From the NCBI GenBank assembly GCA_034509755.1, contig CM067543.1, positions 18,104,954-18,168,953 on the forward strand: 64,000 nt of DNA, given 5' to 3'. Below the pieces are notes generated by a model. It ran no database searches, was not told the origin of the DNA, and worked only from the letters and a program-made list of their open reading frames with translations. Shown piece after piece: positions 54,292-64,000 of the stretch; the stretch's first letter is position 1; every line of letters begins with the position of its first letter. The position numbers and the translations under genes are program-made. Source of the stretch: Anisodus tanguticus (taxonomy: Eukaryota; Streptophyta; Magnoliopsida; Solanales; Solanaceae).

Positions 54292-56238
54292 TGTAACACC
54301 CCGTATTTTCGGGTGATGTTTTAAAAAGCTAGACGTATGCAAGTGGACCCGAGCCTTGGAGGATTTATGTCATAGTCACATATGCAAACAAAGAGCTTAG
54401 TATATGAAAGGACGCGGTCCCAAAATAATTTAGGACTTAATAAGTGTGACGACGGGAATTGAAAATAATATTTTTGGTGTGTGTCAAAGAGGCTTGGACT
54501 AATACCATATCACATGATTATGATAATGAGTATGTTAAGTGTGTTAAAATATATTTTGCACAATATTTAAGTGAATTGAGATTGAGGAATTAATTGAGGT
54601 TGTTGGAAAATTATTATGTGGACATAGTCCACACGTGTTATGTACAAATGGCAACAAGTGTACGTAATTACCTACATATAAGAGTGTAATGTGGCATGAT
54701 TTAGTTATGAGTATAAAAAGAGGCCTAGGGATGTTACACGTGTAAAAGAGGGACGGAGTATCCTTTTTAACTTTTGACTTTCATTTTCTTTACCTTTACA
54801 TACAAAATGATGTTGCCACTTTGCTCTCTATTTCAGATTTGTTCATTTAGAGTATAGCTTAAATAAAGTATGCAATAATTTTTCATGTCATCTTTCTCAC
54901 TTTAGTTAAAACGTTTGGTGCCCGACATAGCAGTAGCGTTTTATTACATAACATAGCCACCACATTTTTCAATTAATGGATCAAAGGTTTCTTCGAAGTA
55001 AAGTAAGTTAAAAGAAGAAGAGTTCTTGGAAAATAAGGTTAAGGTGCTAGATGGGCTACTTGAGCGGTGTTGTCGAATGAATTAGCAAGGTATGTTAAGG
55101 CAAATTCTTCTTTCTTTTGGCATGTTCTAAGTACGAAACATGAACGTAATATTGTCCCATAAATGATTCTACTCTTAGTAGCTAAGGATGTTCATGTTAT
55201 TCATACCTATGTTCAAAGCATGTCAAAAATATGTTCCTAAATCCTTACTGAGGTATATGGAAAAGATGTTAGTATTCATAATGTTAATCGGAGGTGAAGC
55301 GACATTACATCACTCCGACGAACTTATTGTGTCTTACTATCATATCATTCATGCATTATATACATATATAAACCTTGATCTCAAAGGCGTTATATATACT
55401 ACTATATGTATACATTATATATGTATGGGGATGAGAAAGGGAAGGCGGTATATACGCGCCACCACCTGCAGCTGGTATATATATAATGAAGATTATGCCC
55501 ACATAGGCTGATATGATATGATGGGATGCCCACAGAGGCTTGATGGCGTTATAGACACATATATATATATATGTATGACCGCATTATGCATGACATTTAG
55601 GCATATTATGGCCCTTAGAGGCATTCTGCACAGGTTGACACTTAGGCATATTATGGCCCTCCGAGGTATTCTCTACTGGTAGGTTGTCTCTTGTCTCATG
55701 TTACTTTCAGGTCTCTATTATGCTATTCTTCATGCCTGACATACTCGGTACATTAGTCGTACTGACATCCCTTTTGTCGGGGGACGCTGCGTTTCATGCC
55801 CGCAGGCTCAGGTAGACAGGGTGACGGTCCGCACTAGTAGGTTGTTGGTTCAACTGATATTGGAGCACTCTACTTGTTCCACACTGGCAGTCTAGTCATG
55901 GTATGATATTTTTGATATGCATTGGGGTATGGCGGGGCCCAGTCCTGACCTTATGATATCCCGTACTCTTTATAGGCTTGTAGACAGATGTTCTGTGTGT
56001 AGTAGTCGTGTATGGACTTGTCAGCCTTAGTATGTATATATGCATAGGTTGGGTTCTTCTATTTGTAAGAGTTTACGTAACACCTTTCTAGTTTATAATT
56101 TCTATGTGTCAGTATGGTACTTTGTGACGCCCCTCGAGGCCCATGATTAATTATGGTTAGATGTTAAATATATGATTAGTTGTACTCGACAAGTAAGGTT
56201 CGAGTGCCCGTAATGACCCTCTGGTTTGGGTCGTGACA
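54292..56238 (+). repeat. 5' LTR of the second Tekay element
   Basis: 1,947 bp. Starts TGTAACACC, ends GGGTCGTGACA. It holds two partial tandem copies of GCATATTATGGCCCT (55601 and 55648). Longer than its partner because it keeps a 60-bp and an about 20-bp segment that the 3' LTR lacks. Confidence 0.93.
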
Positions 56239-56242
56239 AACT

Positions 56243-56254
56243 TGGTATTAGAGC
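56243..56254 (+). promoter_or_regulatory. Primer binding site, Met-tRNA type (one mismatch)
   Basis: TGGTATTAGAGC, four bases after the LTR end. Confidence 0.8.
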
Positions 56255-56409
56255 AGGTCTGTCGGGAGTCTGCAAGTCGTGTCTAGTAAAGTCTTGTTTA
56301 TAGGTGTGTTGTGCACCATACTTATAGACATGAGGGTATAGGCATTTATGATGATGGTTACCTTCCTCCTTGATCTAGAATCGTGCTATAGAGCTGAGTT
56401 GTAAGAATT

Positions 56410-58600
56410 CTCTTTGTAACCTTTATCGTGTTTATGATTACATCAATGCCTTTTTCCAACAGAGCTATGATTAGCAGGGAGATTGAGTTTGGATTGAGTG
56501 TAAATACGAGTAGTATGCCCTCTATTGAGACAGGATTATGCCGCAAAGGTACAGGGGGTTGGTTTAGTGTGGCAGCCATAGCCACAACGTTCCGATGTGT
56601 CCCAAGTTAATGCACAAAGGTAAGGATAAGATGATTATGAGTTGTACAGATGAAACGCAGAAGACATAATTGGAAGGTTTAACAGGTTATGAAAATCTAC
56701 ACATTTTACAGTGACTCTTGCTGATTAGAATGAGGGAATATGTTATGTGCGTGCGACCTAAATTGTAATGTCTTATCTAGAATAGATTGGGAATTGTCCC
56801 AGGATATCATTAATGAGAATGAATTGCCATAATCGAATCGTGTGAAGAGTGACCATCAGTAAATTTAAGAAGATCACAAAAAGTGACGTACCCAGAATAG
56901 TGATCCCAAGTCATAAATAAGGATCTAGTTATCCACAGTAGTGGAAGGGGACATAAGCCTCTCGTTCGTGCGTAAAGGGCCATACCGCGTATTATTGCGA
57001 ATTACATGTATCAATGTTAGTAAGCTAAGGCATTCTATAGGTATTGGACTGGTAAGGTCTTCGACTTCATTGTGTAGCATGTTACAACTCTAAATAACCT
57101 CTGGATAATAATATGGGCAATTAAGGACAAGAACTATGGAACAATCGAAGAATGGTTGTAAGAAATATGAAAATAGTTAATAAGTATGAATAGAATGGTA
57201 TGATCATGTATCAAGGCAGAAATGTTTTTTTTGTTTAATGACAAATAAAATGAAGGATTATGACAAGAAGGATAAAGCTTAATAAGATTACAGTTATGCA
57301 GGTTTCACAAATGTATGATTACTCTAGAACAACGTAAGGACTAATGGAAGAGGAGGGATAGTAAGAACTTTTCGGCAAAAGGTGACGAACCTCTAATGTT
57401 CAAGAAGACATTATGAGAAATACTTTGAGATAAGAGACCCCCCAAGGCAACTTGAAATGAAAATGTAAAGGTAAGACGAATGAGCACTCCGTCGATGGGA
57501 GATCTAATAATGATAAGACAAGAAAGCTTGATAAGTCATTGGATCATGTAACACCGTGGATTGGATCTAAACATATGAAGCATCGGTTCCACAACATATG
57601 TAGTCATACCTCTCAGAAAGTATGTAAACGGAAGTAACAGTGAGTAAAGTTCGAGATTAGCACCTAAATAGGTGAAAATGGGCCAATGATGCCTATGGAT
57701 ATAAGGTAGACATTAAAGATATATGTCAAGAGATAATGACATTTAAAATGACAGGAAAATACAGATGTCTATGAGAATTTTTGAATCGACCAAAGGTTCT
57801 ACGAGATAGATAAAGTAATGGGTTTACAGCTTAACGAGATTAAGGAAATCTTTTCCCAAAGCTTCATTGACAGAAAGTCTTAGCTATGAGGCACGTGAAA
57901 AGAATTCGAATCTAAGTACAATAACCAGGGTTGGATATAGCAGGCCAACGTCATGTAATTCAAATTCTCCAGAATCTTTCACGTACTGAATGAGGGAATA
58001 AGCTATCAACTCATCTTTTAAGGGGTAGTAATGCCAAGGATTGGAATCAGGAGTAATGTTTGAGATTACGTATGTATACCAGAATATTTTAGAATTAGAA
58101 AGAGTAAAACAAGTAAGAAAATGAGCGAATTAGTGTTAAAAGAAGTAAAGAAAGGAAGTTGTTTATAGTTACGAGTATTGAGAAAGTACAAAAAAAAAGA
58201 TTCATTTCAGACCATGAATGAGAGTTAACTGCGATGACACGCGCACTTCTGATTCGATGACATTATCCATAAAGTGTTCATGATTGAGATACTACAAATA
58301 TAAGAGTTTTCAGCACACCAGTTAGTAAACAAAGCTAAGTTGATAATAGAATCATTCACCTACAAGTGGCATGACTAATGTAAGGACGAAGGAGAAAAGT
58401 TGACCAGAGGGAGCGCATCAGTTAGCTAAGTGGGAGTGCGATTGGAGGATTCAGATAGTGATAGCCCTATGCCTAATAATACATCAGAATCATCCCTCAT
58501 ACTAGAAGAAAAGGAACATCAGGTTGAAGATCCCATTTTTAGGAAAGATCGGGAAGGATATTTAACAAAAGGGAACCGCAATCTTCAAGTATAATGGGAG
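56410..58600 (+). pseudogene. Decayed gag, protease and RT region of the second Tekay element
   Basis: Starts with short open pieces (56428 on) in the gag position, then stops in all frames. I could not read convincing protease or reverse transcriptase motifs; purine-rich, heavily mutated sequence, probably with deletions, since a full gag-RT would need about 3 kb. Confidence 0.4.
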
Positions 58601-59400
58601 AGGGACCCTCAGGTGGAAGGTCCATTTGTGTATTCCAAATGGAGAAGGATTACAAGACAAAATTATGATGGAAGTCCATTGCTTAAGATATTCCATTCAC
58701 CCTGGATCTACTAAGATGTATCATGATCTCAAAGGTATGTATTGGTGGAACGACATGAAGATGAACATTGCGGAGGTGGTAGTTCAGTGTCTTAATTGTT
58801 AGTAAATAAAAGTAGAGCACCAAGAGCCCGACAGCATGACTCAGAACATTAAGGTCCCGATGTGGAAATGGGTGACAATTTGATTCTATTTGGATGATTG
58901 TTCATAGACTGACTAAATCAGCTCAATTCCTGGCGGTTAAAAACTACCTACACAGCCGAGGACTACACAAAGTTATACGTTAAGGAGATTGTTCGCCTTC
59001 ATGGTATGCCTATTTATATTATATCTGACCGAGATGTGTAATTCACAACTAATTTCTGGAGATCATTTCAAAAAGGTTTGGACACTCAAGTAAACCTTAG
59101 CATAGATTTCCACCTCAAATAGATGAACAGGCCGAGCGTACAATTCAAACGCTCGAGGACATTCTACGAGCTTGTGTATTGGACTTTAAGGAAAGTTGGG
59201 ATAATTGTTTATCCCTTATTGAATCTGTGTACAATAACAATTATCATGCTAGCATTAAAATGGCTTCATACAAAGCTTTGTATAGACAGAAATATAGATC
59301 TCTTATCGGATGGTTCGAGGTAGGCGAATTAGAGTTATTTGGGTCTGACTTAGTGCACCAAGCCATAGAAAAGGTGAAGCTTATCCGAGAATAGTTGTTA
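58600..59400 (+). pseudogene. Integrase of the second Tekay element
   Basis: Recognisable by comparison with the intact copy at 12910-13737: CLRYSIHPGSTKMYHDLKGM, YWWNDMKMNIAEVVVQCLNC (HHCC zinc finger), KVEHQEPDS, KVPMWKWV, IVHRLTKSAQFLAVKTTYTA, KEIVRLHGMPIYIISDRDVQ (second catalytic Asp), FWRSFQKGLDTQVNLS, then frameshifted sequence around the third catalytic position and SLIGWFEVGELELFGSDLVH. Stops and frame changes occur at about 58800, 59120 and 59160. Non-functional. Confidence 0.85.
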
Positions 59401-59449
59401 ACTGCTTAGAGTCGTCAGAAGTCGTATTCAGATGTGCGACGGTGAGACT

Positions 59450-59869
59450 TAGAGTTTTAGGTAGATGATTGGGTCTTTTTGACGATTTCTCCTATGAAGG
59501 GGGTAGTGAGATTTTGGAAAAAGGGAAAGCTCAGCCTAAGGTATATTGGGCCATATCTTATAATTTGACGAATTGGCCAAGTGGCTTACGAATTGGACTT
59601 TCCTCCGGAGTTAGAGTTTGTTCATCCGGTTTTCCATGTTTGTACCGATTGACGATTTGAATGTTACAGGGGACCTATCATATGAAGAGATTCCTATTGC
59701 TATCTTAGATCGACAAGTCCGCAAGTTGAGGACTAAAGAAGTGGCCTCCATAAAGGTACTATGGTGGAATAAAAATGTAGAAGAAATGACACGGGAGGCG
59801 GAAAAGGAGATGAAACACAAATATCCTTACCTATTTCAGACCAGCCCCGAGGTACCGAGAGAAGCATAA
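59450..59869 (+). pseudogene. Integrase C-terminus and chromodomain of the second Tekay element
   Basis: Two frames: the first part around 59460-59640 has the decayed GPY/F module (YIGPYLII-like in shifted frame); the open frame 59618-59869 gives DDLNVTGDLSYEEIPIAILD, RQVRKLRTKEVASIKVLWWN and YPYLFQTSPEVPREA. This matches the chromodomain at 12397-12600 (PIAILDRQVRRLRMKDVASV). Confidence 0.85.
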
Positions 59870-60036
59870 GGTGAGTTCTATTTCAGATTATTATAACTAA
59901 TGCTCGAGGACCATGTGAGGTCTGGTGAAATAATATATTTATATTATATGGCCACGTGATAAGAGGGGGGTTATGGTTTCAGGCTACGTGACGGGGATTA
60001 TATACATCACCCCAAGATTCGAGGATGGATGTTTCT

Positions 60037-60050
60037 AAGGGGGGAAAGGA
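60037..60050 (+). promoter_or_regulatory. Polypurine tract of the second Tekay element
   Basis: AAGGGGGGAAAGGA directly before the 3' LTR, preceded by GATTCGAGGATGGATG. Confidence 0.85.
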
Positions 60051-61915
60051 AGTAACACCCCGTATTTTCAGGCGATGTTTTAAAAAGCTAGACATATGCA
60101 AGTGGACCCGAGCCTTGGAGGATTTATGTCATAGTAACATATGCAAACAAAGAGCTTAGTATATGAAAGGATGCGGTCCCAAAATAATTTAGGACTTAAT
60201 AAGTGTGACGACGGGAATTGAAAATAATATTTGGTGTATGTCAAAGAGGCTTGGACTAATACCATATCACATGATTATGATAATGAGTATGTGAAGTGTG
60301 TTAAAATATATTTTACACAATATTTAAGTGAATTGAGATTGAGAAATTAATTGAGGTTGTTGAAAAATTATTATGTGGACATGGTCCACACGTGTTATGT
60401 ACAAATTGCAACAAGTGCACGTAATTACCTACACATAAGGGTGTAATGTGGCATGATTTAGTGATGAGTATAAATAGAGGCCTAGGGATGTTTCATGTGT
60501 AAAGGAGTGACGGAGTATCCTTTTTAACTTTTGACTTTCATTTTCTTTACCTTTACAGACAAAATGATGTTGCCACTTTGCTCTCTATTTTAGCTTTGTT
60601 CATTTAGAGTTTAGATTAAATAAAGTAAGCAACATTTTTTCATGTCAGCTTTCTCACTTTAGTTAAAAAGTTTGGTGCCCAACATAGCAGTAGCGATTTA
60701 TTACATAACATAGCCACCACATTTTTCAATTAATGGACCAAAGGTTTCTTCGAAGTAAAGTAAGGTAAAAGAAGAAGAGTTCTTGGAAAATAAGGTTAAG
60801 GTGCTAGATGGGCTACTTGAGCGGTGTTGTCGAACGAATTAGCAAGGTATGTTAAGGCAAATTCTTCTTTCTTTTGGCATGTTCTAAGTACGAAACATGA
60901 ACGTAATATTGTCCCATAAATGATTCTACTCTTAGTAGCTAAGGATGTTCATGTTATTCATATCTATGTTCAAAGCATGTCAAAAATATGTTCCTAAATC
61001 CTTACTGAGGTATATGGAAAATATGTTAGTATTCATAATATTAATCGGAGGTGAAGCGACATTACATCACTCCGACGAACTTATTGTGTCTTACTATCAT
61101 ACCATTCATGCATTAAATACATATATAAACCTTGATCTCAAAGGCGTTATATACACTACTATATGTATGCATTATATATGTATGGGGATGAGAAAGGGAA
61201 GGCGTTATATACGCACCACCACCTGCAGCTGGTATATATATAATGAAGATTATGCCCACAGAGGCTGATATGATATGATGGGATGCCCACAGAGGCTTGA
61301 TGGCGTTATAGACACATATATATATGTATGACCGCATTGTGCATGCCATTTAGGCATATTATGGCCCTTAGAGGCATTCTGCACAGGTATGACACTTAGG
61401 CATATTATGGCCCTCCGAGGTATTCTCTACTGGTAGGTTGTCTCTTGTCTCATGTTACTTTCAGGTCTCTATTATGCTATTCTTCATGCCTGACATACTC
61501 GGTACATTAGTCGTACTGACATTGCGTTTCATGCCCGCAGGCTCAGGTAATAGACAGGGTGACGGTCCGCAATAGTAGGTTGTTGGTTCAACTGATATTA
61601 GAGCACTCTACTTGTTCCAAACTGGCAGTCTAGTCATGGTATGATATTTTTATATGCATTGGGGTATGGCGGGGCCCTGTCCTGACCTTACGATATCCCG
61701 TACTCTTTAGAGGCTTGTAGACAGATGTCCTGTGTATAGTAGTCGTGTATGGCCTTGTCAGCCTTAGTATGTATATATGCATAGGTTGAGTTCTTCTGTT
61801 TGTAAGAGTTTACGTAGCACCTTTCCAGTTTATCATTTCTATGTGTCAATAGGGTACTTTGTGACGCCCCTCGGGGCCCATGATTAATTATGACCCTCCG
61901 GTTTGGGTCATGACA
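60051..61915 (+). repeat. 3' LTR of the second Tekay element
   Basis: 1,865 bp. Its first base is A instead of T (AGTAACACC), so the canonical TG start is lost. Otherwise it follows the 5' LTR closely, except for the two missing segments. Confidence 0.93.
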
Positions 61916-62099
61916 TGATCAAAGATGGAACATGCTACAATATGTCAACATAAGTAGGAGGCTCAGTTTTATATAAGTAATCTTGAAAAAAATCTCACCG
62001 CCGCATCTGCTATCTCCTGCTCAATATCCACCCACTGGCCCTGATTGTTTTAGATCCTTCTAAGCTGCAACGTTTTTATTCTTCCATTCACATGTGCAT

Positions 62100-62430
62100 A
62101 GAAGAATTTTGAATTCTTATCCCCATCCTAACACCATGACATACAAGCTTTCTACTTTCAAAACTCCTCAAGATGTAGGACACTAGTCAAGTATGCATTC
62201 ACTTTCATCAATTTCTCCCTATTGGCATATGATGGATTTGCTTCAAATATAGCCTCATGATCTTTGATGACTTCTTCAAGATTAGTAATCTGTTGAAATA
62301 TATCACCATAAGTAGACAGAACCTTTTTCAAGTTCATCAATTTGACATTGAAAGTAAAGAAAGAGTTTGCCACCACATCTGTCTCCCAGTTTTCCTTGAC
62401 CACATCCAAAATGAAGCATGTTTGGTCCAA
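62100..62430 (-). pseudogene. LINE EN-RT linker domain
   Basis: From 62430: MDQTCFILDVVKENWETDVV, FTFNVKLMNLKKVLSTYGDI, FQQITNLEEVIKDHEAIFEA and a YANREKLMKVNAYLTSVLHL ending. This is the helical linker between endonuclease and RT in plant L1 elements (EAEFWKQKARVKW-like sequence follows in other frames at 62100-62160, there with a DGDKNSKFF motif). Confidence 0.8.
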
Positions 62431-62599
62431 AAATTCAATAATTTGAAAGACTTCTTAAATTGTTGGACCTCTTGTTTACATTAATGCAATAAATGGGAGT
62501 GATTCAAACCATTCTTGATTAAATGAGTGACTTCTAATCCTGGAAATAGTTGTTACAATCCAAAATTGCCCAAGCACCTGTCAAGCCTCTTGAAAATGC

Positions 62600-63050
62600 A
62601 ATTATCAGCCCCTCTACCATTCAACCATGTAAAAACACTGCCTTTGTAACCTAAAATCTGAAAGTTTATAAGTGTTGATGCAGTGTCTAAAATCTTCTAC
62701 TTCATTTAGAGATACTGGCTAACCACCATACTTCTCAAAATCATCTATGATGACATTAAAGTCACCACAAACAAGCCAAGACAATGTCATGTCAGATGCA
62801 GGATGATACAATGAGTCCCACAATTCAATTCTTTCCATCATGTCACACTTAGCATAAACTAATATGACTATCATTTCAAAATGCAAGTCCCAATTACTAA
62901 GCTTCAAAGTGAGGTATTAAACACAGTCCATCACTATAGTAACATCAAACTCTTCATCCACAAAAGCCCAAACCTTACCAAAAACATTGCAATATGCTTT
63001 CTCCAGTCCCAACCTCCACATATATGATTCCAATTTATAAGCCAGTTAGA
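62600..63050 (-). pseudogene. LINE AP endonuclease fragment
   Basis: Shifting frames give KAYCNVFGKVWAFVDEEFDV (62940-63005), then from 62907 KLSNWDLHFEMIVILVYAKC, WDSLYHPASD and LSWLVCGDFNVIIDDFEKYG. GDFNVI is the conserved endonuclease motif with catalytic Asp and Asn. Broken by frame changes. Confidence 0.82.
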
Positions 63051-63191
63051 AAGGTTCGATCAAGCCTATAAGGAAGAATTTGTGACTTGTATGCATTGTT
63101 AAGAGCCCTTTGATGGTTTTTTTTATGTTCACGGATCTAACATTCTAAATAAGTGCTTTTATGATCACTATATTTGGGATTTAGAAGCATT

Positions 63192-63593
63192 TCACCTTGT
63201 TTGCACTACAGAAATATGAAGTGCAATTGTATCATTTGTTGTTTTCTTCCTTGGTTTCCCAACAACTTTTTCCATTTGTGTAGGTGACAAATCACCCTCT
63301 CTGGCTACATTAAGGAAGTTCTGTGTGGTAAACTCTTCATCCATATCATTATTGATATCCTCATTATCCACAATTGCTACATGTAAGTTTTTAGGTGGTC
63401 CTTGAGCAGGTATGATCTGATTCTGTTTCTTTGGTGCCTTAGGATCTTTTTGAACTATATGATGTTGCTTATTTATTTCTGAATTAATTATTGCTGCTCC
63501 CTTCTTCCTGTTCTTCATTTGTGACTTTTCAGGTGAGTTTCCTGCCACATCACTTTGTTGCTTTGTAATGCCCCTATTATCACAAGGATCCAA
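63192..63593 (-). pseudogene. Hydrophilic region upstream of the LINE endonuclease
   Basis: 133 residues, Lys/Gln/Asn/Asp-rich (KQNQIIPAQGPPKNLHVAIV, DEEFTTQNFLNVAREGD), no domain recognised. Its position before the endonuclease and the same strand suggest the end of LINE ORF1 or the ORF1-ORF2 linker. Assignment by position only. Confidence 0.5.
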
Positions 63594-64000
63594 TAACTGT
63601 TGTGCTCTTATTTTTTCTGCTTTTGATTCTTTGTAATGTTATTCTAACTAGTTCCTAATTTGCGTTGCTGCATGTGAATAGTACTAAGAGTAAGTACTTT
63701 GGTCATATGTTGATCTGCATCATCCTTATTAACCTGCCCTCCATCTGCATACTCAGTTGTACCATGATCTTTCATATGTGTATCAACATCATGAATAGAA
63801 ATATCTGCATGTTCCTTGTCTACCTCTTCATGGCATGTTGCTCTCTCAACCTCATGATCCATCACTTTGGTACCAATATCATGAGCCTTGGTGCTAATTT
63901 CTAGTAGATCATCTCCCGTGTGACTCTTCTATGCATTATTAACCCTTTGTACATCGTCTGCTACATCAATAATTACCTGAACCTTATCAGTTATACATGT

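Larger units (their letters stand above)
54292..61915 (+). mobile_element. Tekay-type Ty3/gypsy element with both LTRs, nested in the second LINE
   Basis: 7.6 kb. The LTRs (54292-56238 and 60051-61915) begin GTAACACCCCGTATTTTC and end TTTGGGTC(G/A)TGACA. A perfect 5-bp duplication TGATC lies at 54287-54291 and 61916-61920. The interior has a primer site, decayed gag-to-RT sequence, recognisable integrase and chromodomain, and a polypurine tract. Removing the element restores a continuous LINE reading frame. The internal region is only 3.8 kb, shorter than a full Tekay interior, so it has internal deletions. Confidence 0.92.
61916..64000 (-). mobile_element. Second LINE (L1-type): ORF2 endonuclease, linker and upstream region, cut by the Tekay element and by the window edge
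   Basis: On the - strand: a charged hydrophilic upstream region (63192-63865), the AP endonuclease (about 62600-63050) and the EN-RT linker (62158-62430), ending at the Tekay insertion at 61916 and continuing at 54291. The 5' end lies beyond the right window edge, so the original length cannot be told. Confidence 0.82.

Noticed and set aside
55188..55511. 107-codon open frame, nearly identical in both LTRs (also 60945-61268)
   Set aside because: It lies in the LTR of the second Tekay element; identity between the copies follows from LTR duplication, the peptide has no domain, and it is interrupted relative to any coding signal.

Overview
This is plant nuclear DNA, very probably from a Solanaceae species with a large, repeat-rich genome (Nicotiana, Solanum or Capsicum type; I cannot fix the genus). 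Evidence: a spliced eukaryotic gene with GT-AG introns, Tekay/Del chromoviruses, a Tat-lineage Ty3 element, Solanaceae-type SINE and RTE-LINE tails, hAT transposons, and AT-rich spacers. Most of the window is nested transposable elements. I see one intact host gene (YIP4) and one broken host gene (GT31 glycosyltransferase pseudogene).

Left part, 1-26 kb. A decayed Tat-lineage Ty3/gypsy element on the + strand enters from the left edge (reverse transcriptase, two RNase H regions, integrase, long 3' UTR) and is split by two later insertions. (i) 1298-6784 is a short LTR element with 1.7-kb LTRs, an 8-bp inverted LTR terminus (TGATGTAA/TTACATCA), a Met-tRNA primer site and only gag/protease remnants; flanks are CTTAC/CTTAT. 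(ii) 9372-20269 is a nearly complete Tekay chromovirus on the - strand with 2.84-kb LTRs and a perfect GAAAG target duplication. Between and after these insertions the Tat 3' UTR carries at least five different tandem arrays (8.46-8.9 kb and 20.4-22.0 kb).

Middle, 25.6-36 kb. This holds an LTR fragment followed by a Met-tRNA primer site and a gag remnant (25640-27060), about 3.8 kb of decayed sequence, a Tekay-like polypurine tract and 3' LTR (30820-32590), a 5'-truncated RTE LINE (- strand), AT-rich DNA and a small non-autonomous hAT.

Host gene, 36.3-47.5 kb. Three exons encode an intact 270-residue YIP4 protein (YIPF6-like, five membrane spans, trans-Golgi network). Intron 1 is about 9.9 kb and holds a 5'-truncated L1-type LINE with a perfect 16-bp target duplication, a Solanaceae SINE nested inside that LINE, and a 3.4-kb hAT transposon with a decayed transposase. 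Intron 2 holds a small foldback element.

Right part, 48.7-64 kb. This holds a GT31 galactosyltransferase pseudogene with three frame breaks, a 1.5-kb foldback element containing a 20-bp minisatellite, a copia gag/LTR fragment, and a second LINE (- strand) interrupted by a 7.6-kb Tekay element with TGATC target duplications. The LINE runs off the right edge.

No RNA gene, CRISPR array or bacterial-type operon is present. I found no clearly new biological system. The strongest signals are the well-resolved nested insertions, the tandem-repeat nursery in the Tat 3' UTR, the minisatellite in the foldback, and the TE-inflated intron of YIP4.
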